Shown here one piece after another: positions 9,162 through 15,892 of a DNA stretch of 64,000 nucleotides (position 1 is the stretch's first letter; the number at the start of each line of letters is the position of its first letter). The position numbers and the translations under genes were made by a program. The stretch is taken from NCBI GenBank assembly GCA_964570765.1, contig CAZMZF010000007.1, positions 1 through 64,000 on the forward strand, in the 5' to 3' direction. The notes beneath the pieces were generated by a model. It was not told the origin of the DNA. It saw only the letters and a program-made list of their open reading frames with translations, and did no database searches. Source of the stretch: CAZMZF01 sp964570765. GTDB taxonomy: Bacteria > Zixibacteria > MSB-5A5 > RBG-16-43-9.

Positions 9162-9590
9162 CTATGTCTTCGACATCACCTTAGCTATGATTTTTTTGAC
9201 ATGCTCTAAATGAAAAGGTTTTGGCAGAACCTGGTCCACGCAGTTCTCCTGAAGCTGGTCTTTTTGTAAGGTGGCTCCCCAGCCTGAGATCACAATAACT
9301 TTTTTGGATGGGTCTTTACTCTTTATCCTTCTGGCCACTTCCCAGCCTGAGATGCCCGGCATTCCTAAGTCAGTAATAATCACATCCGGCAGGTTTTCCT
9401 CGAAAATCAGGAGAGCTTGTTCCCCATCTTCTGCTAAAAGAATTTCATGCCCTTCCAGAAGCAGAAGATCCGCCAGAACTTCTCTTATATTCTCATCATC
9501 ATCCACCACCAAAATCTTTAATTTAACTTTATCTTCCTCTTCGGTAAATTCAAAATCGCCTTCTTTAACCTCACCCGGGTTTTCTACCAC
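9162..9590 (-). CDS. Single-domain response regulator (CheY-like receiver)
   Basis: The receiver domain fills most of the protein. It contains ILVVDDDENIRE (acidic pocket), DVIITDLGMPGISGW (phospho-accepting Asp), VISGWGAT and LPKPFHLE (conserved Lys). There is no output domain. I prefer the GTG start at 9590 because GGAGGG lies just upstream; a TTG at 9602 is the longer alternative. An acidic tail of about 20 residues precedes the receiver. The gene follows the GAF/kinase-like gene at 9865, a natural partner, although that protein lacks a phospho-accepting His, so the phosphodonor is unclear. Confidence 0.9.
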   Translation of the reverse strand: MVENPGEVKEGDFEFTEEEDKVKLKILVVDDDENIREVLADLLLLEGHEILLAEDGEQALLIFEENLPDVIITDLGMPGISGWEVARRIKSKDPSKKVIVISGWGATLQKDQLQENCVDQVLPKPFHLEHVKKIIAKVMSKT

Positions 9591-9864
9591 CTCACCCTCC
9601 AAATTATTTTTTTTATACTAATATTAACCTGAAACTAATCGACCTGCACTGCTTATCCATTTTTCGGAAAATGATCTTCTTTTCTTGATTTATTTTTCAG
9701 ATAAAAGAAATGACAGAAAAAATTCGATATGGAAAAAATGACTTCTCTTAATAGCCCTGAGCAGTTATAATTTTTTAATTAAAATATCTTCCTCTATCCA
9801 CTGGATCTCCGGTGGTCCCGATTTAGACAGATGGCGGATAGTCAAAAGATACTCTTTATTTAAT

Positions 9865-11940
9865 TCACTTTTCTACAAGCACGGAATCTTGCTGGTTGAA
9901 AAATTTTTCCATATTTTCTTTTATCCTCCATGCTCCTTTTTCAATGATTTTAAGATATCGCTCTGATTTCTCCTCAGTTAGGTTTTTCTTTAGATTTAAG
10001 AGTTCTAACGAACCGATTATCGAGGTGAGTGAATTGTTAACCTCTAATCCAAACTGTGATATGCTTGGGTCTAAATAGGTTCGGGGTTTAGGATCGTAAA
10101 ATCCTCTGGATAAACTCTCTTTACGAACAAAGCTTATCTGCTCGCCAATTTTTTCCACGAAATCTATCTCTTTTTTTCTGAAAGGTCTGCGCTCCCAGCT
10201 CCTCATCTCACCTAAGGAGACTAAGCCTACGCTCTGGTCTTTATGTACCAGCGGTAAAAGCAGGGCTGATTTCAGATTTGGAGTCAAAAAGAGGGTTGAT
10301 TCTTCCCGGGAGATTGTGCTTTCCGGATCATCCTGATTTATCAACATCGGCTTTTTAATTTCCAAAGCTAAACGATGCCAGGGCAGAGCTTCTAAAGGTT
10401 GTGAGCTCAGGGGCAAAAAGCTAATATCCTCTCTCCTTTTGTAACTGGAAAAAAGCTCTAAGTTATTTTTCTCAGGATTCAAGAAAGAGATCCGGCAGAA
10501 ACTGACTGGCAGGATTTGAGTAAGATTTTCGGACAAGCCATCCAGATACCCTTTAAGATCTCCATGGTTGAGAAATTCCAGAAGATGAGCGGAGAAGGTT
10601 TGAAAATACTCTTGTTCCTGATTTATCGAATCTTTCAATTTCTTTCTCTGTAAGTAAAGAGAGAAAAGAGATGAGAACAAACTCAATTTCTTAATAGATT
10701 TTGCATTATAGAGATTTGGATTTTTGCTTCCTAAACTCAATGTCCCGACGATATTATCTTTGATCTTCAAAGGCAAAACAATCTTAGAGCGAACACCCAA
10801 GAGCTTTGAGAGATTATCCTCATAGTATCCCTTTGACTCAACCTCAGATTCGATTAGAGGTTCTCCGGAATCGATAACCCAGCCAACAGAGGTACCATAT
10901 ACGGGCAGATTAGCATTCTTATCTAACAGGATATTCTCTCCTAAACCTAAAGAGAATTTCTTAACATTTTTACCTGAACCCTCCACTAAAGATAGAGAGA
11001 GATAATCGAATTCAAACACCTTTCTGAGATTATGGGCAAGGGATGGTAAATCCTCTTCAAAGTTTTTTGACTCCAGAACGACTTTGCTGATCTCATCTGC
11101 GGTCTCTAAACGTTTTTGGTTAGATCTCGCTTTCTCTAAAAGGAGTGACTGCTCAATCATTAAGCCAAATGTATCTTTCAGGCTGGTAAGGAACTGAGCC
11201 TCTTCAAATATGAATCTCTCGGGATCTGAGTCATAGATACACAAAAGCCCGAAAACCTTAGAGGAATATTTAAGTGGAACACAGGCAAAAGAGCAAATTT
11301 TTTCTCCATCCGGGAAAAGTTTCTGCCATTCGGTTAAACCTTTGAAGTGGTTTATGGATACAATCTCCCTGGTTTTAAGTGCATCGTTATAGAAGCCTTC
11401 ACTCAAATTTAGACCATAAAATTGCAGGAGCTCTTCTGGAGTTAGATTGAAATGGGAAAGGAGGAACATCTCCGGAGAGTTAAAAGTTGAGCGATAAAGA
11501 ACACCTTTTTGATATCCCATAAAATGCATCACTTTACTAAGGGCTTCTTTTAAATTCATCTCCAGTTCCTGATTATTTTGAGAAAGAGACTGAATCTGTT
11601 TTAAGCAGGCTAATCTCTTAAGACGTCTGGTTGATACTGATTTCGTTCTGGATAGATGCGAAAACCAGCTCTTCAAACCCGAAAGTATCAGGATGCCACC
11701 TAAAAGATATATGCCCGTCTCTGCTCCAGCTTTAAGATTAGAATTAAACGGCAGGGAAATATCCGTTAAGGGCAGGATGAAACTTGAGAAAGCTCCCAGA
11801 AACAAAAGGAAAAATCCTGTAGCTAAACTCCATTTCACTCCCGGATAGAACTTAAAATATTTTTGTTCAAACTTTAGAACAAGTATTAAAAAGGTGCCAA
11901 AGATCAAAAGCTGCAGGTATCCGTTAATTAAATTTTGCAT
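9865..11940 (-). CDS. GAF-repeat sensor protein with a degenerate histidine-kinase dimerisation helix
   Basis: A 691-residue protein with a clear AGGAGG ribosome binding site. Three membrane helices occupy residues 5-95 (IFGTFLILVLKF, GFFLLFLGAFSSFIL, GIYLLGGILILSG). About three GAF domains follow (roughly 130-260, 270-425, 440-600), including GTSVGWVIDSGEPLI and LLLPLVHKDQSVGLVSLGE. Residues 629-691 resemble a HisKA helix pair, but the motif reads FGLEVNNSLTSI where FAHEIRNPLTSI is expected, so Leu632 replaces the His. No HATPase domain follows. It is probably a signalling scaffold or ligand sensor instead of an active kinase. Confidence 0.8.
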   Translation of the reverse strand: MQNLINGYLQLLIFGTFLILVLKFEQKYFKFYPGVKWSLATGFFLLFLGAFSSFILPLTDISLPFNSNLKAGAETGIYLLGGILILSGLKSWFSHLSRTKSVSTRRLKRLACLKQIQSLSQNNQELEMNLKEALSKVMHFMGYQKGVLYRSTFNSPEMFLLSHFNLTPEELLQFYGLNLSEGFYNDALKTREIVSINHFKGLTEWQKLFPDGEKICSFACVPLKYSSKVFGLLCIYDSDPERFIFEEAQFLTSLKDTFGLMIEQSLLLEKARSNQKRLETADEISKVVLESKNFEEDLPSLAHNLRKVFEFDYLSLSLVEGSGKNVKKFSLGLGENILLDKNANLPVYGTSVGWVIDSGEPLIESEVESKGYYEDNLSKLLGVRSKIVLPLKIKDNIVGTLSLGSKNPNLYNAKSIKKLSLFSSLFSLYLQRKKLKDSINQEQEYFQTFSAHLLEFLNHGDLKGYLDGLSENLTQILPVSFCRISFLNPEKNNLELFSSYKRREDISFLPLSSQPLEALPWHRLALEIKKPMLINQDDPESTISREESTLFLTPNLKSALLLPLVHKDQSVGLVSLGEMRSWERRPFRKKEIDFVEKIGEQISFVRKESLSRGFYDPKPRTYLDPSISQFGLEVNNSLTSIIGSLELLNLKKNLTEEKSERYLKIIEKGAWRIKENMEKFFNQQDSVLVEK

Positions 11941-12352
11941 CTACTCCTCCTCTCAAAAAATGGAAAAAGTCCTCATTTGGATCCACAGGAGAAAACAGAA
12001 AAAGGAAGATAAAATTAAAACTTTTTTCCTTTTCCTTATTTCCTTTAGTTGTGGATTCAATTTAAAAAACTAATTCTTTGATTTATTTTAAAAATAATTT
12101 GATTTCTTCAAACTGTTTAATTTTTACACACCCCTAAGTGGTTTAACTAAATTTATTTATAGAAATCTATTAGATTTATCGTCAGATTGGAGAGGAGCTT
12201 TAATCCTCAAAAAAGACAATAACAGATGACAGATTAAAGATGACAAATACGTGAAAAAAAGTCATTGCTAGGAGTCCCCCACAGGGATGACGAAGCCCCG
12301 CCTTTGGCGGGATTTCACCTCCATCTCGCAATATCGGGAGAAGTAGTATTTT

Positions 12353-12377
12353 GTAGGGACAGGGCTTGTCCCTGTCC
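12353..12377. repeat. GTAGGGACAGGG palindrome
   Basis: GGACAGGG-CTTGT-CCCTGTCC forms an 8-bp stem after GTAG. The same inverted motif recurs at 19217-19241. It is one of the dispersed palindromes. Confidence 0.8.
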
Positions 12378-12389
12378 GAACATAAAGTT

Positions 12390-12509
12390 GTAGGGCAAGG
12401 CTTTCAGCCTCGCTTGGTGATCCTATCTGTCATACGTTGGCAACGCCAGACGCCCAACGGGCTGGCAGGCTCGTAGTCTTCGTTATTAGGAAACGGGTCT
12501 CACTACGTT
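12390..12509. repeat. Composite repeat, left copy flanking the AHSA1 gene
   Basis: It begins with GTAGGGCAAGGCTTTCAGCC, a GGCT/AGCC hairpin, and ends near GGGTCTCACTACG. It contains CGTAGTCTTCGTTATTAGGA. A related copy at 13097-13189 has the same order of blocks, on the other side of the AHSA1-like gene. Confidence 0.7.
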
Positions 12510-12576
12510 TTTTTCGTAGCGTCTGGGTTTATCCTAGACGTTTTTTCGTCCTGCGGATGCTACTGACAACTGTCCA

Positions 12577-13080
12577 CTATATTTTTTCAGACCAGTCAAT
12601 CGGTCCTTCAATAAATCTTTTTTTGAGGTTATCCAGCACATAAGACCAGGCTCTGTCGAAATAGTTAAACAGTTTATCCCAGTCCTCTCCCTTACCCCAG
12701 CCAAGCTGTGATAAAACAACCTTCACCTTGTCTGGCGCGATCTCCTCGAATTGCAAAACCACTCTGGTGCGTTTATTACGCAATTCTCCAAAATCCGGCG
12801 GAGCATTCCATTCAAACGAAAGTATTTCCATAGGAAGGTAACTCAAAATCTTACAATCTTCTGACCCTTTTAAACCATAAGGTGCTTCGAGGATAAAATA
12901 AATCTCATAAGGACCACCGATAGCCAGCTCAACTTTTGCATCAGATGAGAAAAAAGTCTTCACCCCTTCCGTAGTCGTCCAGGTATCCCACACCTCTTTA
13001 AGGGACGCAGGAATAACACTCTCCTTACGGAGGACTTTGTCAGATGTATTTTTTAAATGGCGATTGTATAAGGAGTTCAT
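12577..13080 (-). CDS. SRPBCC / AHSA1-family protein
   Basis: The 167-residue protein has the START-like fold signature of AHSA1/Cyclase_polyket2 proteins. These include VIPASLKEVWDTWTTTEGV at the N-terminus, a central FEWNAPPDFG-type strand followed by RTRVVLQFEEI, and a C-terminal helix containing YFDRAWSYVLDNLKKRF. Such proteins bind hydrophobic ligands, and some are linked to stress or to regulator pairs, but the ligand cannot be predicted. It stands alone between two copies of a composite repeat, so it may be an accessory gene. Confidence 0.8.
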   Translation of the reverse strand: MNSLYNRHLKNTSDKVLRKESVIPASLKEVWDTWTTTEGVKTFFSSDAKVELAIGGPYEIYFILEAPYGLKGSEDCKILSYLPMEILSFEWNAPPDFGELRNKRTRVVLQFEEIAPDKVKVVLSQLGWGKGEDWDKLFNYFDRAWSYVLDNLKKRFIEGPIDWSEKI

Positions 13081-13096
13081 ATATTTATTCAGTTTC

Positions 13097-13189
13097 GTAG
13101 TGCGAGGCTTTCAGCCTCGCTTGAGCGACCCTGTCCTACAGTGCCTACGGCAGACGTAGTCTCCGTTATAGGAAAAAGGTCACACTACT
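13097..13189. repeat. Composite repeat, right copy flanking the AHSA1 gene
   Basis: It starts GTAGTGCGAGGCTTTCAGCC, contains CGTAGTCTCCGTTATAGGA, and ends at GGTCACACTAC. It matches the block order of 12390-12509 in the same orientation. Confidence 0.7.
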
Positions 13190-13284
13190 TTTTCCCCTCT
13201 CCTTTCCAAGGAGAGGCAAGGGTGTGGTTCTTCTCTTCGTCGGGCGTAAAACCCGACGCTACTTATTTGTCTATTTGAATAAAG

Positions 13285-13312
13285 GTAGGGGTTCAAAATT
13301 TTGAGCCCCTAC
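13285..13312. repeat. GTAGGGG palindrome at the stop of the ICMT-like gene
   Basis: The arms are GTAGGGG-TTCAAAA and TTTTGA-GCCCCTAC, a near-perfect 28-bp palindrome ending five bases beyond the stop codon of the following minus-strand gene. It could act as a transcription-stop hairpin as well as a repeat. Confidence 0.8.
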
Positions 13313-13316
13313 AACC

Positions 13317-13892
13317 TCAATATATCATAGGAATTAAACGTTTGGTCGTTTTAGAGTAATTTGTGTATTCCTGCCCAAAAGCCTGGATTAGAGCTTTTTC
13401 CTCAACTCGAATTCTATAAATGAAAGCTATTAATATCGGTATAAATATAACCAGCGTGCTTAGCCAATTTGAAAAAGCCAATCCTAATCCAAGAAAGGAA
13501 AGCAGGCTTCCAGCATAAGCCGGATGACGAATGATTTTATAGATTCCTTTATCGATGATTTTGTGATTGCTTAGAATAGACACGTCAACTGTGAAATATT
13601 TTTTCAAAGTAAGAATTGCCGTCCATCTAACAATTAATCCCAGAACAATTAAAACTAAGCCTATCAGTGAAATGAATTTTACAGGGATATAGCCAATCCT
13701 CCAGCCAATCCTCCAAACCCCTAAAAAGACCCCGATAAAAACGCAAATAATTATAGTTATCCATAAAAATCTCAAGGAAGATTTATCCAGCTCCTTTGAG
13801 TCTTTTGTCCTTGAGTGCTTTATTCTCGCTAATCCAATCTCGGAAAGCAACCAGACTAAAGAAATAAAAATAAGGATTATGCTGATATTCAT
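13317..13892 (-). CDS. Isoprenylcysteine carboxyl methyltransferase-like membrane protein
   Basis: A 191-residue protein with about five membrane helices. Its signature is GIYKIIRHPAYAGSLLSFLG, followed by RIRVEEKALIQAFGQEY near the C-terminus, the pattern of the ICMT/PEMT-like methyltransferase family (PF04140/PF04191). The RHPxYxG and E-E motifs line the SAM and substrate sites in this fold. Bacterial members methylate unknown lipophilic substrates. The gene appears monocistronic, with palindromes on both sides. Confidence 0.85.
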   Translation of the reverse strand: MNISIILIFISLVWLLSEIGLARIKHSRTKDSKELDKSSLRFLWITIIICVFIGVFLGVWRIGWRIGYIPVKFISLIGLVLIVLGLIVRWTAILTLKKYFTVDVSILSNHKIIDKGIYKIIRHPAYAGSLLSFLGLGLAFSNWLSTLVIFIPILIAFIYRIRVEEKALIQAFGQEYTNYSKTTKRLIPMIY

Positions 13893-13922
13893 TTTTTAAA
13901 ACTCCAAATATTGCCTTCCTCT

Positions 13923-13955
13923 TGTTCGTGCAGGAATTGGAATTCCCGAACCAAC
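13923..13955. repeat. GGAATT palindrome, left copy
   Basis: The segment contains GGAATT-GG-AATTCC followed by CGAACCAAC, an imperfect palindrome. A fuller copy is at 15818-15847. The pair encloses the winged-helix remnant and the orphan gene at 14353. Confidence 0.7.
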
Positions 13956-13977
13956 TAAAAAAGGCGGGTATCTAAAA

Positions 13978-14241
13978 TTACGGATGAATTCTTCTTTTCC
14001 CAAGAGTGGTAATCTTATAGTGTGCTCTTTCAAATTTCTGTATACATCCTTTTTCTTTTAAATTGGCTATGATGCTACGCACTTCGTGTTGATAGCTGGG
14101 GCGCCCATAGCTTTTTGCTAAATGCCTCTCAGATAAAGTAACATATCTGCCTTTTTCTATAGCTTCATAGATTTCAGGCAAAGTGGCACTATCATTTAAA
14201 TCGTAAAGTATTCTGAGAATTGCTTCTTCTCATGTTTGCCG
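13978..14241 (-). pseudogene. Mrr-N/HARE-like winged-helix protein interrupted by an in-frame TGA
   Basis: From TTG at 14181 the frame gives 67 residues ending NLKEKGCIQKFERAHYKITT. The same frame continues upstream as coding-like EEAILRILYDLNDSATLPE and reaches an ATG after just one stop: ATG CGG CAA ACA TGA GAA. Replacing that TGA with a Trp codon would give a full winged helix with the YVTLSERHLAKSYGRPSYQH core seen in Mrr N-terminal and similar DNA-binding domains. Other genes here use TGA as stop and TGG as Trp, so I read this as a nonsense mutation instead of recoding. A functional short form from the TTG is possible. Confidence 0.55.
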
Positions 14242-14318
14242 CATAGAAATTCCTCTTTTATAGAAGTTGGGTAGCTTTTCTCTTATACAAGGTCGCTATA
14301 TACCTTAGACTAATCTCC

Positions 14319-14350
14319 TATGCCCACCTCACCCTCAAGGTGGAATATGA
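14319..14350. repeat. Direct repeat, 3' flank of the orphan gene
   Basis: CCCACCTCACCCTCAAGGTGG followed by AATATGATA. It matches about three quarters of the positions of a segment at 15628-15658 (CCCACATTACCCTCAAGATGG-type) in the same orientation. The two copies bracket the gene at 14353-15618. Confidence 0.55.
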
Positions 14351-14352
14351 TA

Positions 14353-15618
14353 CTAGCCTTCATCAATGATTTTTTCTATTCGATTTTTAATCCAATTTCC
14401 AAATACAACTGGTTTCCAATTCTCACCCATTTTTGACGCTAAATCAAAAATATACCCTATCCCTACTCCCATGGCAGAACCTAAAACAGCTCCTGGAGTT
14501 CCTCCAGCAGATTCACCTAAATACCCCCCTAAAGCAGAACCACCAAGCCGACCAAATAATTGTAAACTTTTTCTTCCGAATTTTAATAGTCCTAGTTCTT
14601 TTGCTACTTCACTATGATATGCAATTATTGCATTTCTATCGTGTTCTCCTTCTTCCTGTAACCATTCACGAAATTTTATTGCTTTTTTCCTAAATAAGAA
14701 AATATTATCTAAGTTGAGCTTTCCTGCATTTACTAATGATCTGATATCTGGAAATTCTACTTCAGCATTTAATTGTTCAATAATATCTTTCAATTTAGCT
14801 GCTTTATATCCACATTCATAGAGTTTGTCGCCAACTAATGTACTCATAGGTCTGCCAAGATAAAGATCACAATTAAGATTTGCAGCAGACCATAGAAGGC
14901 GATTACAATGAGCTGCTGCAGTAAAAGGAGTTGATAAATGAAAATTTAAGTTCTTACCCAATAATTTAGACAATTGATCAAAATTAATGTTAAAAGTAAT
15001 GCGATGTCTACCATCATTTAAATTCTGTATTACTGTCGCAATGTTAGGAGGATTTCCCAAATTGATCATGGGATATATTTCATCTAGAAAAGCCTGTAAC
15101 AACAAAGTACATCTTGCAGGATTTTGATAATCAAGTTTTGCGTTGTCTATAGCCGGTCCAAACTCTGACGCTTTTACCTCTATTACTTTACCTCGTAAGG
15201 CCTTATACAATTTGGTTCTTTCATGAGAGTGCTTAAGACATTCATTGATTCTTTTATCATATAAAAAACGCTTTTCAAAAGTATTTGGTTCTGCCTGTAT
15301 TGGGTCTTGAATGTTTACTAGGGAAATACTTCCATCTTCTTCAATTTCTACCGCAGTCGTGATAAATGCATAATCATATATTTGTAGTGTCCCATCATTA
15401 AAAAGATTTATTAAATCCGAATACTTCCCTTGTTTAAAAAACCACGAAATAAATTCTGCAAATTGTACTTGGTTTGTTACATTAACTAAAACTTGATCAT
15501 AGTAAATGAGGGCTTCAGCCAAAATTCCCATATCAAGAGAACCACCTTTAAAACTAATTTCTGGAGAATTATAACTCCAAGATTCTAATGGAACCAATGC
15601 TTTAAAATGATCTGACAT
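14353..15618 (-). CDS. Orphan protein with a glycine-rich hydrophobic C-terminal hairpin
   Basis: I do not recognise the family. I start it at the ATG at 15618 because the longer TTG start at 15648 lies within a flanking repeat. That gives about 421 residues. The first 320 look globular and mixed alpha/beta, starting HFKALVPLESWSYNSPEISF. The last 100 carry a glycine-rich stretch, GGSALGGYLGESAGG and GAVLGSAMGVGIGYIF, of the glycine-zipper kind that can insert into membranes. Codon use is more AT-rich than in its neighbours. The direct repeats on both sides and the broken winged-helix gene next to it suggest an acquired accessory gene. A defence or toxin role is only a guess. Confidence 0.7.
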   Translation of the reverse strand: MSDHFKALVPLESWSYNSPEISFKGGSLDMGILAEALIYYDQVLVNVTNQVQFAEFISWFFKQGKYSDLINLFNDGTLQIYDYAFITTAVEIEEDGSISLVNIQDPIQAEPNTFEKRFLYDKRINECLKHSHERTKLYKALRGKVIEVKASEFGPAIDNAKLDYQNPARCTLLLQAFLDEIYPMINLGNPPNIATVIQNLNDGRHRITFNINFDQLSKLLGKNLNFHLSTPFTAAAHCNRLLWSAANLNCDLYLGRPMSTLVGDKLYECGYKAAKLKDIIEQLNAEVEFPDIRSLVNAGKLNLDNIFLFRKKAIKFREWLQEEGEHDRNAIIAYHSEVAKELGLLKFGRKSLQLFGRLGGSALGGYLGESAGGTPGAVLGSAMGVGIGYIFDLASKMGENWKPVVFGNWIKNRIEKIIDEG

Positions 15619-15627
15619 ACAAATTTC

Positions 15628-15658
15628 ATATCCCCACATTACCCTCAAGATGGGATAT
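15628..15658. repeat. Direct repeat, 5' flank of the orphan gene
   Basis: CCCACATTACCCTCAAGATGG followed by GATATTAT, related to 14319-14350. Confidence 0.55.
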
Positions 15659-15711
15659 TATCCAACCTATGTTGTGGGCAACGAGGATTGACCTATTATT
15701 TATTTTTAACC

Positions 15712-15763
15712 CGCGTAGCCGAGCCTTCAGGGCTCGGCAGAGGTTTAAAACCTCTGCTACGCG
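15712..15763. repeat. Double-stem palindrome (CGCGTAGCCGAGCC type)
   Basis: The inner stems are CCGAGCC-TTCA-GGGCTCGG and AGAGGTTT/AAACCTCT. The outer ends CGCGTAG/CTACGCG also pair, so the whole 52 bases fold as two hairpins on a common base. A close copy lies at 39476-39530 and a short form at 58880-58908. Confidence 0.85.
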
Positions 15764-15817
15764 ATTTGGGCAACCCTAAAAGGGTCGCACTACATTCGTC
15801 CATCAGACGCCACATAA

Positions 15818-15847
15818 TTGGTTCTGGAATTCCAATTCCCGAACCAA
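15818..15847. repeat. GGAATT palindrome, right copy
   Basis: The arms TTGGTTC.GGAATT and AATTCC.GAACCAA pair with one mismatch. It is a second copy of 13923-13955. Confidence 0.75.
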
Positions 15848-15892
15848 CAAGAAATCCCGAGGCCACTGATCACTGTCCACTGACCACTGTTT

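Larger units (their letters stand above)
11941..12576. other. Intergenic region, repeat-rich, no gene recognised
   Basis: The first 270 bases (upstream of the GAF-protein gene on the minus strand) are AT-rich and probably hold its promoter, which I could not pin down. From about 12256 on the sequence is GC-richer and full of small palindromes: GCCCCGCCTTTGGCGGG-like at 12293, and the GTAGG-type elements at 12353 and 12390. No reading frame here looks coding. Confidence 0.6.

Noticed and set aside
12534..12719. 61-codon minus-strand frame overlapping the AHSA1 gene
   Set aside because: Out-of-frame overlap with a better supported gene and no family resemblance.
14220..14241. TGA read as tryptophan or selenocysteine in the winged-helix gene
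   Set aside because: Other genes in the window end in TGA and use TGG for Trp; no selenocysteine-type hairpin was seen after the TGA.
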